Assembly (NCBI GenBank): GCA_031769625.1
Contig: JAUIMM010000124.1
Span: 7,191,501-7,255,500, forward strand
Length of the DNA stretch: 64,000 nucleotides
DNA from: Taudactylus pleione
Taxonomy: Eukaryota > Chordata > Amphibia > Anura > Myobatrachidae
Reading direction: 5' to 3'
Shown in pieces: positions 10,285-22,093 of the stretch. Below the pieces are notes generated by a model. That model saw nothing but the letters and a program-made list of their open reading frames with translations, searched no databases and was not told where the DNA came from. Numbering within the stretch: position 1 is the stretch's first letter; each line of letters starts with the position of its first letter. A program made the translations under genes and the position numbers.

Positions 10285-10600
10285 ACATAAGTGAAATTAT
10301 AATGCAGTACACTTACAACTCACATAAAAATAAAAAATACACAGTATTAAAGGTTCAGACTAACGATTACAGAAGGAAAAAAACTGTTATGCAACTTGCT
10401 AGTTCAGCACCTAAGACATCTATAATTTTTCTTGGAAGACAACAATGTAAAGAGCGAGTAACATGGATGGCTTGGATCAGAAATGATTTTCTCGGCTTTC
10501 ACTATACTCCTCCTAGAGAAAATATCATCTGACTTTGAAGGAGATTGGCCAATAATTCTCTCAGCAGCTTTGACGACCCTATTCAAAGATTCTCAATCAC
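10285..10600 (-). pseudogene. Non-LTR retrotransposon (CR1/Rex1-like) C-terminal tail
   Basis: The minus frame 10586-10404 reads LNRVV-like MNRVVKAAERIIGQ, then RRSIVKAEKIISDPSHPCYS and LFTLLSSKKNYRCLR. This is the pattern (VV.AA..IIG...I....KA..I..DP.HP...LF..LPSG.RYR) found at the end of CR1/Rex1-group ORF2 proteins. Only about 60 residues remain. The clade is assigned from memory of the motif and could be another jockey-superfamily LINE. Confidence 0.7.
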
Positions 10601-10984
10601 GCAGCAATAGAAATTTACAAGCATTGGCTTTGATAAGCCAGCTGATTGAAGTCTTCGTAGACTTATACCCTAAGCTAACAGGTCATTGGTGGACAGCATC
10701 AGCTGACCAACGCCATGCTACCATTGGGTCAAGGGCAGCTAGGTGATGTGAAATGTCATGGCTGTATCCATGATGGCAACCATAGCAACCAAGGCACAGC
10801 GCAGCTCATGGATGTCCACATGGCTCTAAGTATAATGCTCAGCACATCACACTCCACCACACCTGGCGTCTGACCACCCGAGGGATCAGGGGAAGCTGGC
10901 GCTGCAGTGAGTAACGGCCGATCCTTGGCCGCAACCTGACAGTACTGCTGTATTCTGTGTTTATGGGACAGTAGAGACACTAAA
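10601..10984. other. No gene recognised
   Basis: Non-coding sequence, possibly more of the adjacent LINE at its start. Short open frames have no recognisable motif. Confidence 0.3.
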
Positions 10985-11690
10985 AATCACCATATCACAA
11001 AAAAGTGGCCAGTAGAAAGAAACATATGTTTGTGGAGAGGAAAAAAGTCAAGTACACTCCATTGGTTGAGCCACATAAAATAAGTTTACCTTCACTTCAC
11101 ATTAAGTTGGGCCTAATGAAGAGTTCCGTGAAAGCTCTGAATAAAGAAGGCCAGGCTTTCAGTTATCTGAAGGAAAATTTTACCAAAGTTAATTGAAGCA
11201 AAGCTAAAATAAGGCATATTTGTTGTCCCCCAAATAAGGAAACTGCTTACAGATTAAATATTTAATGATAAATTGATGGAAATTGAGTCGGCTGCTTGGT
11301 CCTCCTTCAAGGCTGCTGTGTGCAGATCCTTAGGGAACAGAGAAAAGACCAATTACGTGTCCAGCGTGAATTAACTATTGGACAACTACAGTAATATGGG
11401 TTTTAGAATGTCACTTAAAATTCACTTCTTTCATTCCCAACTAGACTTTTTCCCTGACTACCTGAGTAGTGTAAGTGATGAAAAGGGAAAATATTTACAC
11501 CAAGACATTCGGACAATGTATCGCTACTAAAGACATGGGGATCCTGCACAGATGTGGGACTACTGCTGGTTCCCTTTTAGAGAAACCAATGAGACCCTGT
11601 ACAAATGGAAAGTGTCAACAGCCTATTTACCTACAGCAAAGTGACTTTACATTTTATCTTTTTAAACAATTACATTACGGCTAATTTGGA
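10985..11690 (+). pseudogene. Repeat-derived ORF of unassigned family
   Basis: Translating across frames gives VEPHKISLPSLHIKLGLMK, VKALNKEGQAFSYLKENF, then after stops ESAAWSSFKAAVCRSLGN, RMSLKIHFFHSQLDFFPDYL, SVSDEKGKYLHQDIRTM and MWDYCWF. The order LHIKLGLMK ... FKYL ... SLK.HFLHSH.DFFP ... SDE.GE.FHQDI ... DYCW is one I know from many anonymous repeat-derived proteins in animal genomes, so a mobile element origin is likely. I cannot name the family. At least four stops and several shifts make it dead. It is on the plus strand with no related neighbour. Confidence 0.6.
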
Positions 11691-12213
11691 TTTTTAAGAG
11701 TTTCTGAAGTTTACTTTCTGCAGTTTGTAGGTGTTTCTGTAGTGTTATTAGTATTTTATAAATTAATATGATGAGAATATTTACATTTTATAGATATTAA
11801 TTGAAATTAAGGATGTGTGCCGGACCAATTTTGCTGGATTTGGATTTGGCTCTGATTCGTCATCTGGCTTTGGATTTAGATTTGATAAACCTGCCGTGAC
11901 TGGATTTGGATTTTTTTTACAAAAATTGCCCAAAAAATCTAAAATCACATAATTTGGCCTTCTTTTTGTTCCTAGAGTATTATTAACCTCAATAATATGA
12001 ATTTACGTCATTTACAGTCAATTTAGACCACCTCTTAGCTTACAATATTGTTTTCACCATTATTGGCTACAAAGCGACAGAGCAGCGGCATAGACACTGC
12101 AGTTTAAAGCACATCTATGAAACATTGCCACACAACAGTGGCATAAATGAAAGGTAGTGCGATATGGAATTATCCTTGGGTCCTCCCACCCACCCAGTGG
12201 AGTACGGCCAGCT
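11691..12213. other. No gene; AT-rich with GGATTTGGATTT motif
   Basis: The stretch 11815-11960 has repeated GGATTTGGATTTGG-like words close to the complement of the terminal region of the hAT element at 63700-63830 (GGATCTGGATC, GTTTTGGTTTTGG). It may be a relic of the same hAT group. The remainder has no recognisable content. Confidence 0.35.
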
Positions 12214-12484
12214 GAGTCACAGTACTTGTATACACAGTGGGCTATGGCCCAAGGAGTCACGGTGCTTTTATACACAGTGGGCTACTGCCCAAGGAGTCAC
12301 GGTGCTTGTATACACAGAGGGCTACTGCCCAAGGAGTCCCAGTGCTTGTATACACAGTGGGCTAAGGCCCAAGGAGTTACGATGCTTGTATACAGAGAGG
12401 GCTAAGGTCCGAGGAGTCACACTGCTTTTATACACAGAGGGCTAAGGCCCAAGGAGTCATGGAGCCTGTATACACAGTGGGGTA
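12214..12484 (+). repeat. 40-bp minisatellite, about seven units
   Basis: Units start at 12214, 12254, 12294, 12334, 12374, 12414 and 12454 with core GAGTCACGGTGCTTGTATAC then ACAGTGGGCTA. The 40-bp length leaves several frames open, so the short proteins it could encode are chance products. Confidence 0.9.
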
Positions 12485-12597
12485 CAGCACCAAAAAAAAA
12501 AAATATATTTTATATATCTTTTTAAACTTTTAACTTTCTTGAAAGTTTTGTTTATTATTTTAAACTTTTTTTTTTGTATACACAGCCCCATATGCAC

Positions 12598-12880
12598 AGC
12601 CACTTTGCCAGCACAGCCACTTGTAAGTCTGGACACAGTCACTTTAATCAGCAGAGTATAGCGCAGCATACATTAGCATGCAGTGTGCCCCCTATACAGT
12701 CACTTTACCAGCACAGCTACTTGTGAGTCTCTGGACATAGCCACTTAATCAGCAGAGTATAGCGCAGCATACATCAGTGTGCAGTGTGCCCCCTTACACA
12801 ATCACTTTGCCAGCACAGCCACTTGTGAGTCCCTGTACACAGCTAGTATCAATATCAGCAGAGCAGCATGCAGCGTGCTG
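12598..12880 (+). repeat. ~100-bp tandem repeat, about three units
   Basis: Starts at 12598, 12697 and 12798 with CAGCCACTTTGCCAGCACAG or close variants, each followed by CAGCAGAGTATAGCGCAGCA in the first two units. The third unit decays. Confidence 0.85.
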
Positions 12881-13980
12881 AGCGTGGGAGTGAAATGGCG
12901 CTGAGTCCCAGTCTCGGGGACGTGAACTTTCGTGAGAATCCGAAGAGGATGATGTTTGGCATCGCAGTGGGATCCGTGTCAGGCAGGAACACCTGAGCCG
13001 TGGTCTGCCAGCACCCAGGACATGTGCCCCGGCCGACCCCCCCCTAGTTATGCCACTGGGTGCATGTCAAATGGTGGGATGTGTTTGCTATTGTCAAAGT
13101 TGCTTCTCTTGAGAGAAACAAAGTGGCTGACTTCTTTCCCTTACAGATTTTCTTCTATGAACTGAAGGGGAATTACTAATATTTGTGTAATATAATGGGG
13201 ACTAGGATCTCTTTTTTTTGGGGGGAGTGTGAGCACATTGTCACAATACTAGCCCTATCACTGCTCTCATTACAAAGCTAAATACATACTTGCCCACAGG
13301 TTATGGGAGAGTAGGTAAGTATGGGTTAATGTGGTCTGTGCGGTGAGAGATTGTATCATCTTAGTGACGTCACTTACTATATTAATTTATTCACTGCATT
13401 GTCAGTTGAGAGTAGAAAATTCAAATGTACTCTGTTCAGTCTCTGTGGGAGAGATGTGTCAAATCTTCTAATGATGGCAAGAGAAGAAATTGAAACAGTT
13501 TTGCTGTTTGGTGCTGAACAAGTGTGCTGTCTGTTTTGCCATCCTGTCGAATAAACAGGACTTAGGTCTTGATTCAACTGGAACACAGTTGCTTATACCC
13601 ACGCATTCAGATGATTGTTGCATACTGCGCATGTGTATGCATCGTAGTGCGTGAACCAGTCATTGCATTCGGCAGTAACTACGCAGACCCATTACAGAGT
13701 GATTGACAGGAAGTGCCATTTGTGGGTGGTGACGGGGGGGGGGGGTGGTCGGGGAAACGCAGGCGTGCCAGTGCATATTCAATGGCATCGCAGGGGCATA
13801 GACAAATTAGCCATACGCAGCCTGAAGCCTCATAGCGTGCGCTGAAGTAAGCAATTCCTGAGTAAGGTCTGACCTGCCTTAACTGTGCATGAGGCTTTGT
13901 TGGTACTCGATTGTACCGATGTTTTCCCCGTCTTGCTAAACATTACGGATGTGCGTGTCGGTGAGCTAATGAGCTCACCT
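12881..13980. other. No gene recognised
   Basis: Mixed non-coding sequence with a G10 run near 13740. No motif, repeat pair or splice-flanked open frame was recognised. Confidence 0.3.
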
Positions 13981-14766
13981 AGGGCTCTATTTACTACAAT
14001 CCGCATATTGAATGCAGATTGTAGTATGATATTAACGACTGAATTCAGGCAATATCACAAGGATTTTACTACAAATCCCTTGCAGGGACAGAGCTTGCGA
14101 GAAAGCTCTGTCCCTGCGAATCCCCTCCGCACACTAGTCACGGTATTTTCGCGCATGCGCCAACCGGCCGCCGCTGCTACCCCCCTGGTGCTAAGCCCCG
14201 CCCCCCGTGATCGCAGACCCCCCGCGACCCCCCATCCCTTAATAGCACTTACCTACATGATCCGGGCCTCCGGTGATGTCCTCCCTGCATCCGGTCAGGT
14301 GATATCCCATACTGCACTGGGACCCAATCACCTGATAAGGGCCGCAGTGCACTATGGGAGACCAGCTGACCGGAGGTGAGACATCACCAGAGGCCCGATC
14401 ACCGGTCCCTGGAATCAGGTAAGTAAAAATCTCTCCCTGTTAGAGTGGAGCAGGAGTCCGGTAACCAGGGGAGACCCTGGATAACGCCACCTCCAGGTGG
14501 CATTATTATCACAGGGCCTCCCTAGGTATTTTTTTCACAATTTATTTGTAGTAACTTTGGCAAGATCAAATTTTCCATTACAATTATGGGAAATATGATC
14601 TGATTACCAAAAATAAGTGATACTTAGGGGTTGGAGTACAATTGTATGAATTCTACTCCAATTGCCCTGTAATAACTATAGGCGATACTAAAATAATGTG
14701 AAAAGGGTGTGAAAACACCCTTTTTCACATTATTATAGTAAAAATTATGTTAATAAATAGAGCCCT
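13981..14766. mobile_element. MITE with AGGGCTCTATTTAC termini
   Basis: The left end AGGGCTCTATTTACTACAAT is matched in inverse at the right end (AATAAATAGAGCCCTT). The interior holds a CpG-rich core with self-complementary parts (for example CAGGGACAGAGCTT...AAGCTCTGTCCCTG around 14083-14115). No transposase is encoded. No clear target duplication was seen. Confidence 0.7.
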
Positions 14767-14779
14767 TAAAAAGGATGTA

Positions 14780-15235
14780 GAGAGGGAAATTATGAGATGT
14801 CCCAGAACAGAACCTTGAGCAGAGTGTAGTGGCTTTTGGCTTTGGCAGCAAGGAGATCATTGCCGACTTTTGTAAAGGCAGTTTCAGAGGAGTGGAGAGG
14901 ACTGAAGCCAGAAAAAAGTGCGATGAGCAGGGAGTGGGAGGAAAGAAAGTTATTAAGGCAGTTGTAGACAATCCACTCAAGGAGTTTGGAAGCAAACAAG
15001 GGGAGAGAGATGGGGCGGTAGTTGGAGAGAGTGCTAGTATCAAAAGCGGGCTTATTAAGCATGGAGGAGACAAGGACATGCTTGAATGCAGAGGGGACAG
15101 TGCCTCATGTGATAGAAAGATTAAAGAGGTGGGCAAGATGGCAACAGGAGAGAGGTAGCAGAGGAGATGGGAGGAGATAGGGTCAAGGGGGGAGGTGGAA
15201 AGTGGAAGGATATGTAGCAAAATCCCCTTGGACAA
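14780..15235 (-). pseudogene. LINE (L2/CR1-type) reverse transcriptase fragment
   Basis: On the minus strand the frame 15062-14790 reads LNKPAFDTSTLSNYRPISLP, FASKLLEWIV and FSGFSPLHSSETAFTKVGND. This follows the L2/CR1 pattern 'KP.LDPS.LSNYRPISNLPFLSK.LE..V...QSGFR..HSTETAL.KV.ND'. The catalytic FADD box and everything downstream are absent. The upstream frame (15238 to about 15063) holds related residues in another phase. It is a short inactive fragment. Confidence 0.8.
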
Positions 15236-15918
15236 CATAAAAAATTGGATCTTTTGTGGATGTTGGTTTCATAATATTTAGTGTCTGCATAATTGTTTTT
15301 ATTAGTGGGTTGTGCTCCAGTTCATGCACTGATCAAAGAGATCAATGTGTGAAATAGAAGCAGGTATGTGCCTGTCAGTTCCTGCCATTATTGGTGCTAT
15401 AAATTACCCAATTGTGAATAGTGTTTTATTTTATTTCAATTTCTTTTATAAAGCCAATGGGCATACCTCCCTACCATCCTGATTTTGAAGGAGGTATGCC
15501 ACTACTTCCACAGCACTGAAAAACTTTTATGGAAAAAAAAATCATCTGCTGGTGTTGTGGATATGCCCACCAGAGATAAGGTCATGCCCTTAGTTTGCCA
15601 CACCAGTTCTCAATTTTGGAATCTCCCAATGTTGAGATGTATGAATTGGGGTACTGATGGATAGGAAATTTGGGGCTGGGGTATGTGGGTTACTTGTGAG
15701 AATACAAGAGTAATGGGTGTGCATGTAGAGGTCAGTACAGATGAGGACACAAAGTCATGTGATCTAATTAAAGCATAGGGAAAGCTGGAGTGTAGACTGT
15801 TGGAAGGGATATGGTGGAAATATAGTGAGGACCTCTGTAGAGGTTGGAGTGCAGAAGGACAGAATGAGGTCTGGGGAGTAATGTGGGTGATGTACTGGTA
15901 TTTACAAGCTGGAATCAC
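15236..15918. other. No gene recognised
   Basis: AT-rich non-coding sequence without a recognisable repeat family; it precedes the next MITE. Confidence 0.3.
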
Positions 15919-15920
15919 AT

Positions 15921-16772
15921 AGGGGTATTCAATATGGAGCGAAAACTTTGTTTTTGCGATGTTTTCGCACCAATGACGTCATTTTCGGAGGTTTTGGTTT
16001 TACACCATATTCAGTTTCAAAGACTTTTTGCAGGTTTGAAAAGTCTTTGAAAAAAAACGGGGATAACTTTTCACCACTGAATAGGTGGCGAAAAAAAGTG
16101 CAGAATTGGGGTTTAGGGGTGCAGGCTTAAAAAAAATAGCCTGCACCCCTGGGAATGACATTTTAAAAATAACTGTGTCAAAAAAAGTTTCTAAAAAAAA
16201 ATAGGGACACCCCAAAAAATTAATTTAAAAATTGAGGTAAAAAAAAAATTGAGAAAAAAGTGTTTAAAAATAGGGAAATAGGTTCAGGGCTATTCTGCAA
16301 GTATGCGGCAGGTGTTTTCTAGAATAGGCTATTAGCGGCAGGTGCATAGTTGCATACATTTTTAAAACTTATTTTAGGGACATAAAAATATGCTAGTACC
16401 CATTTTCATGTACCCCAAATTTGATGGGACCACTTAAAAAAACGAAAAAAAAAACCTAAGTGCTCTTCTGCAACACTTCTTCAATGTCGGGAAAAAACAC
16501 CTGCTGCGGCTATTTAAATCTCAGATTTTCATTTGCAGGCTAAAACAGGGGTACTCATAGTGATCCCCCATGTTTTTACAACTTTAGGGGGGTCCTACAA
16601 TTTATTCCAGGAAAATTAAGTTTTTTTACGCAGATCCCACTTCGCAGCGTCCCGTTTTCGTAGGTTTTATATTGAATACGGGGATAAAGCGGGATACTTT
16701 ATCCCAGGAAAATCTCCGATGTGGAGCGAAAAGTCCAGCACGGACTTTTCGTTCCCATATTGAATACCCCTC
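15921..16772. mobile_element. MITE with AGGGGTATTCAATATG termini
   Basis: Left end AGGGGTATTCAATATGGAGC and right end CCCATATTGAATACCCCT are inverted copies, and both continue into GCGAAAA/TTTTCG. The 850-bp interior is A-rich and non-coding, with a short hairpin around 16122-16150 (GCAGGCT...AGCCTGC). Flanks CAT/CAC do not give a perfect duplication. Confidence 0.8.
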
Positions 16773-18348
16773 ACAGTGTGATGGGATCTAAAGAAAGACA
16801 CAGGGCAGGCTGGGGTCCGCAGTGTAACGGGCTCTTTGTGGGGATATCATGCATGGCTCAATACAGACTGCATGTTTAGCACTATCATGGATCTGCTAAT
16901 TCGCAATTTGTGTGTTCACTAGAATACCCACATGCAGTCTATGCAGCTAAGAGGAAACGTGAATACACCTTTCCTTCTGCTCTACATTTTGCACCCAAAT
17001 CCACATGCATAGTGACACAAATTAATGCTCTTGACCTAATTCACTTCATATCTGCATTAAATGTACTGCTCTTTTATATAACTACACTGTAATCTCCTGA
17101 TTTGACTGCCTCTGTATACAGAAGCACACTCACTTCAGCCCTAGACAAAGCAGTTCCAATCAAGGGCAGATCCAGAAGAAGGGGGTTGATCAGGGCAAAA
17201 ACACACACACACACACACACACACACAACACACACACACACACACACACACTAAATTTCTCACCTGCCCACTTCAGGCAGGGAGAGGGCTGAGACTGTGC
17301 TGGGATGGGGAAGGTCCCTTGAGGCTGCTGCCGCTATGCAGTAGCAGTCTCTGCGCTCTCCCTGTCTGTACAGCAGCAAGCGGTAGTGGGCAAGAGATAC
17401 ATTTTATAGGGGGAAGGGAGCCCGTTCACCTCCACCCTTGAATCCGCCACTGGATCCAATCACCACATGGACATTCCAAACCTCAATGAAGGTACACCCC
17501 TTGAGTGAATTTTCTTCTGCCACATTCACTCTCACTATTTTTCATTTTTCTCACTGCACAGCCCTTTCCTTGGTATTCCAATTTGGCCTCCAGTATCATA
17601 TCTACTGTATCCTGTGTACACCCAAATTTACCTCTCCATCTCTGGCCTCTCATGTTCTCTATTATCTTACATCACTCTCCCAGTTTCATTTTCCTCTTAA
17701 ATTTACATCAACGTCAACATCACAACAATTTACAGGGGTAAACTTGCTAAAGGTCAATTACAATTGATATACATCGATGTTAATCAATTTAAAATTAATC
17801 TAAATTGATGTTGTGTTTCTGGGGCTAAATCACACATTTACAACAGAGAAAATTTTATTTGTTTTTTTGAGTGTTAGTTAATGTATGATTTAGCCCTAGA
17901 AATACATCGATTTAGATACATTTTGAATCGATTAAAATCAATTGAAATGGACCTTTAGTAAATTTAAACCCCAGTCTCCAAAGACCAATGTCTTGGTGTC
18001 ATCCTGCCTTTGCCCTCTGCTTTATTCCTCACTTCCCATCTCTTCCCAGTTCTGTCATCTCCACATTTGAAATATAAGTAAAATACATTCTTTTCTTACC
18101 CAAGATGCAGCCAAAGCTTCTCTACTGCAATTTCCTCATAGTCACTCACTTAAATCCATTCAAAATACTGAAGGAAAACTTATAAACCTTGCTCCTCCAC
18201 TGTAAATCCCTATACTGGCTCTATATAGCCTCCAAATTCCAATTAAATTTATCCTCACCAATGTCAGTCATTCAGACATATCTAATTTCATCTTGAAATT
18301 GTCTCTCACACCCACGTAGATCTGTCTCTAAGGTGATGTAGTCAGCAT
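16773..18348. other. No gene recognised; includes (CA)n
   Basis: Holds a (CA)n microsatellite at about 17192-17251 and otherwise unassigned sequence. The 3' chitin synthase exon, if close, could lie here on the minus strand, but I found no convincing candidate. Confidence 0.35.
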
Positions 18349-18777
18349 CCCAGCACGCGGGATGCCGATGGTCAAATTACCGGCACCAGAATCCCGACAG
18401 CTCTAGGATCCCAGCACCAGTATCCCGACCGCTGGCACCCCAAAGGTAAGTATTGGAGGATAGGGGAGGGTTAGGTTTAGGGTTAGGCACTAGGGGGGAG
18501 AGTTAGGGTTAGGCACTAAGGGGGAATGGTTAGGTTTAGGATGTGGGGAGGTTAGGTTTAGGGTTAGGCACTATGGGGGGAAGGTTAAGTTTAGGGCGTG
18601 GGGAAGGGGAGGTTAGGTTTAGGTACTAGGGGGAGAGGTTAGGTTTTCTCACCAGGGGAGGGAGGGTTAAGGGTTAGCGTTAGGGTACTTACCTGGTAGT
18701 GTCAGGATTCTGAATGTTGGGATGCTGCTGTCGGTATTCTGACTGGCGGCATCCCGACCACCGGGATCGCATACCCA
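18349..18777. mobile_element. MITE with internal GGTTAGGGTTAGG-type minisatellite
   Basis: The ends carry inverted GGGATGCCGATGGTC / GGCATCCCGACC words. The centre (about 18450-18690) repeats GGTTAGGTTTAGGGTTAGGC-like units of about 30 bp. Related copies lie at 20393-20630 and 49735-50085. Confidence 0.75.
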
Positions 18778-18805
18778 ACCCACCTTTATGCTGAGCCACA
18801 CTCAG

Positions 18806-18985
18806 GGGCATATTTATTAGTTTTAGGTTCCTAGAGAGAGATTTAGCAAATCATGGCGAGAGATTAAGTACCAACCAATCCGCTTCTATGGTAACTGTTA
18901 TATTTCTAGCACAGTCAGTAAAATGACAGTTAGAAGCTGATTGGTTGTTACTTTATCTCTCCAAGGTTTGATAAATCTCCCCCTT
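18806..18985. mobile_element. Short MITE (GGGGGAGATTTATCAAA type)
   Basis: The two halves are inverted: GAGAGAGATTTAGCAAATC at the left and TTGATAAATCTCCCCC at the right, with CAACCAATCCGCTTCTA / TAGAAGCTGATTGGTTG inside. Fragments recur near 44570 and 50545. Confidence 0.75.
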
Positions 18986-19232
18986 TACCCGATAATTATA
19001 ATTTCTTATTGCTGCTTTGCCCGGCAATAAGTAATTAATGAAGGATTTAATAAAAAGCATCTGCAGGGACAATGGCTCCAAAAGGAGCTTTGTCCCTGCG
19101 GTATGTAAGAAGGGATATGACTGGTAACGCAATCACATCCCTTCTTTGGTGCTGCTGCGCATGTGCAGTTTGCTGACCACACATGCGCTGGCAGTCATTG
19201 CCTATGGATCCTTCTCCAGGCAAATGATATGT

Positions 19233-19645
19233 AAGCATACTTGCCTACCCTCCCGAAATGGTCTGGAGCCACCCGATAATCGGGTGTCGCTCCCGAACCC
19301 CCGGAAGAGGGGCAAGTCTCCTGGCCGGCGCAGCCTGCCCAAACTCCCTGCTTGCTTCCGCTCCCCACGCCAGTGTCACTACTTACCTGGTCAAAGTGGC
19401 TGGGTCGGGGAAGCTGATGACGCGATTCACGCTGCATCACATCATCATGGCCCCGCCCCTGGCTACACAATGCCGATAATATATGCATTGTGTAGTGGGG
19501 GTGGGACCGCAATGACATGATGATGCAAACAATGCTCCCTGTTCCACCCCTGAAAATGAGTCACGCCCCCTTTCCCCCCAACCGCTGTGCCGAGCTGGCT
19601 ACCTCCTCCCGGAAGCGGCAACCAGATTGTCGGCAAGTATGTATG
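19233..19645. mobile_element. GC-rich MITE (ACTTGCC...GGCAAGT ends)
   Basis: Left CATACTTGCCTACCCTCCCG and right TCCCGG...GTCGGCAAGTATG form short inverted ends around a GC-rich non-coding interior containing a self-complementary ATGCAT...ATTGTGTAG part. It seems to sit inside an older repeat spanning roughly 18990-19885. Confidence 0.6.
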
Positions 19646-20087
19646 TTTGTAGCCTATACTGTAGCTACTGGGGACAGGTTCTGAAGCTTGGTGAATTCTA
19701 CAATAAAGTAGTCCCCATGAAAACCTATGATAATTGCTTTCGCGATCAAAAATAGGAGGCTACAGCAGATGCCCCATACATACCTGTACATTTAGGGGAA
19801 ACATTATATTTGCAGGTACCCCCTGAAAATGGGTGTTTTCAGGATATAAACCTCAAATATTAAATGATAAATAGGCTCTTCAAAGAGATTGTAGTATTAA
19901 TTATTATTATTAATTTATTATGACCATCTTTTATGTATGTTCTGTTTTCCCACCTGTCACAATGTGGTTCCTCAAAAATCAATAACAATGATATATTAAT
20001 CACTTCATGTTCCTGATTTAAAAGAAAATAAATAAATCCAGTAACAGAATGTGCTCCTATGACAGTATAAACTCACTTATTTCTTAC

Positions 20088-20305
20088 CTATGGTACAGAA
20101 GGGCTCCGAACTGCACGAAGACCAAAAGGGCAAATGAAAGAAGGAACATGAATCCAATTGGATCCACATGCAATTTATCTGTCACTGATACAGTCCCATT
20201 TGGATAAACCTTGGGTAAATCAATGCTCACAGATGAGCCAATGATCTGCAGGATAAATGTTGCAACAATCCACAGCAAATTGATCATAAAGAATAGAAAG
20301 GTTAC
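20088..20305 (-). CDS. chs: Chitin synthase, exon D (C-terminal membrane pair)
   Basis: This exon encodes part of chitin synthase, the membrane enzyme that polymerises UDP-N-acetylglucosamine into chitin. The 72 codons read VTFLFFMINLLWIVATFILQ, a short loop with PNGTVSVTDKL, then VDPIGFMFLLSFALLVFVQF and GALLYHR: two membrane helices as in the C-terminal part of animal chitin synthases (family pattern FFM.NALFVLIVFLLQ ... EPIG..F...F...L..QF...L.HR). The acceptor is TTTTTATTGACAG and the donor AG|gtaaga. The exon starts in phase 0, matching the end of exon C, and ends in phase 2. The next 3' exon was not found in the window. Exons C and D are only 632 bp apart. Which vertebrate paralogue this is remains undetermined. 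Confidence 0.92.
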
Positions 20306-20392
20306 CTGTCAATAAAAAGAGCATAAAAAGAAGGCAATGTAAATCTAGTAATAATTGTTATATATAATAATTGTTATATATTATATATGAAA

Positions 20393-20640
20393 CGGACTGG
20401 GTATGGGATAACAGTGCTTGGGATACCGGCGCTTGGGATCCCGGCGGTCAGAATCCCAAAATCGGCATCCTGACCAGGTTAAAATCCTGATGAGGAGAGG
20501 TGAGTATACCTAACCAAATCCCTAACCCTACTCTAACCCTCCCTACCCAGTGCCTAACCCTAACCTCCCACCTTAGTGCCTAACCCTCCCCCTAATGCCT
20601 AACCCTAACCCCTAACCCTCTCCCTCTAAATGGAGAAATG
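20393..20640. mobile_element. Partial MITE with CCCTAACCCT-type core, in chs intron
   Basis: Sequence GGGATCCCGGCGGTCAGAAT followed by repeated CCTAACCCTAACC units (20515-20630) is an inverted, truncated relative of 18349-18777. It lies in the 632-bp intron between exons C and D. Confidence 0.7.
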
Positions 20641-20937
20641 CATTCATGTACACCTTTATCAATTATCAATAATTTGTTGCTGACCATGTATTCAAAAACA
20701 GTTTTCAAAGCATGTATAATTGATAAAATGAAAATAGAACTGTATATTGTATAATGGAGATTTAGATTATGGCATTTTCCCTAGGAAAAACAGCATTTAG
20801 CTGGAGACCTCTCTCTTCGGATGCAGCACCTTGAACTTTCTATATTTTTGTAATAGAACACTTAGATTTCACACAGGGATATTTATTTAAGGTTACTTAT
20901 TTTGCACAGACAATTTTAAGTACTCATTAACACTTAC

Positions 20938-21048
20938 TTTATTTCTCAAAGACTTTAATTCTCTTTCAATCTCAGCCTGCTTTTGTTTATCTTCAGTAAT
21001 GGGCTCTAGGTATTCTTTGATCAGGTCTTTCCAGAATCTTATTTCCTC
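20938..21048 (-). CDS. chs: Chitin synthase, exon C (FWKDLI region)
   Basis: Exactly 37 codons: EEIRFWKDLIKEYLEPITED then KQKQAEIERELKSLRNK. In insect and other animal chitin synthases the cytosolic linker just before the last membrane helices reads FWKDLIEKYLYPI...L.DLRNK, and this exon matches it in order and spacing. It ends with a charged helix that leads into VTFLFFMIN of exon D. The acceptor is TTTATTTTCTAG and the donor AAA|gtaagt, both strong. Both ends are phase 0. Because exon B ends in phase 1, another exon must lie between B and C, or B is not used. Confidence 0.93.
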
Positions 21049-21559
21049 CTAGAAAATAAATCAATGAATTCAGGATGTTAATTGTAGTGCAATATCTATA
21101 AAAAAATTAGCCATTTGTAAAAAAACTACCAGTCAATAGCCACCAGGAAAGTTTTTTTCTCCTCTACTTCATCCCTTTCTCTGTCCCTTCTCCTTTTCTC
21201 TACTGTCACCCCTCCTCAAACATGTCTTATTAGACAGTCCACTCCACTTTAGCACACTTTAGTAGTTAAGAACTATCTATTTTCAATGAACATTCCCAGA
21301 TTTTGAGATTAGAAGTTAGATTTACAGATATGAGGTTTACAACGTGGTTTTTAAATCAGCATATGTAAATCAGATTCTGATTGTAACTGCAGAACAAAGA
21401 ATGTATCAAACTGCTTTTTGCATGATATTGCCTGTGATGCGTGGTAATTATAGTGAAATAACCCAACACGCAGAAAAAAATAAATAGAAATTGTCATAGT
21501 GGACATCAGCTGTAAAATGGTCAGAGTAAGACTGGAGCCTCTTTGGGAGGTAGAACTAT

Positions 21560-22093
21560 GGGCCTGATTCAGACCTGGTCGCAAGCGCTGAGCGCTCGCA
21601 ACTGGGACGATGGTGGCCCACAGGGCATGCGCACGACGGAGCCGGCTCCGTCGTGCGCATGCGCGAGACCCGGCTAGCGACGGGCAATCCGTCACTCCGG
21701 GTCTCGCACCAAAGGAGGCGAGCTGTCGATGTTGAGTGACAGCTCGCCCTATTTGGTGGGCGGGCCGGGGGGGTGGCTGCCCAAATGGAGGCATTCCCGA
21801 GGGAACGCTTGCCGTTTGGGGGCGGTCCCACTGATGTCAGTGGAGAGCTTTCGGCTCTGTTGGAGCCGAAAGCTCTCTGGGGCTTGCGATGAACGAGACT
21901 CTACCACAAGGGTCTCGTCGCAAGCCCGATGGTCGCGATGGTCTTGACCACCGCGACCATCATCCTGGCCGCTCGCAATAGCTGTGGGTGGTGACCCACA
22001 GCTATGCGAGCTGCCAAGAGGCCGCTCAAAAAAAAGCCTGGCCCCGATTCAGAGCGAGCGCTCTGTCAGAACGAGCGGCTCTGAATCAGGCCC
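21560..22093. mobile_element. Hairpin-chain MITE, copy 1
   Basis: Ends GGGCCTGATTCAGACC and CTGAATCAGGCCC are inverted, flanked by the 3-bp duplication TAT (21557-21559 and 22094-22096). The interior is a row of hairpins, for example GCGCATGCGCACGACGGAGC with its exact complement, AGAGCTTTCGGCTC...GAGCCGAAAGCTCT, and GATGGTCGCGATGG...CCGCGACCATC. A 3-bp TSD fits PIF/Harbinger-type mobilisation. No protein is encoded. It lies in the large chs intron. Confidence 0.85.
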
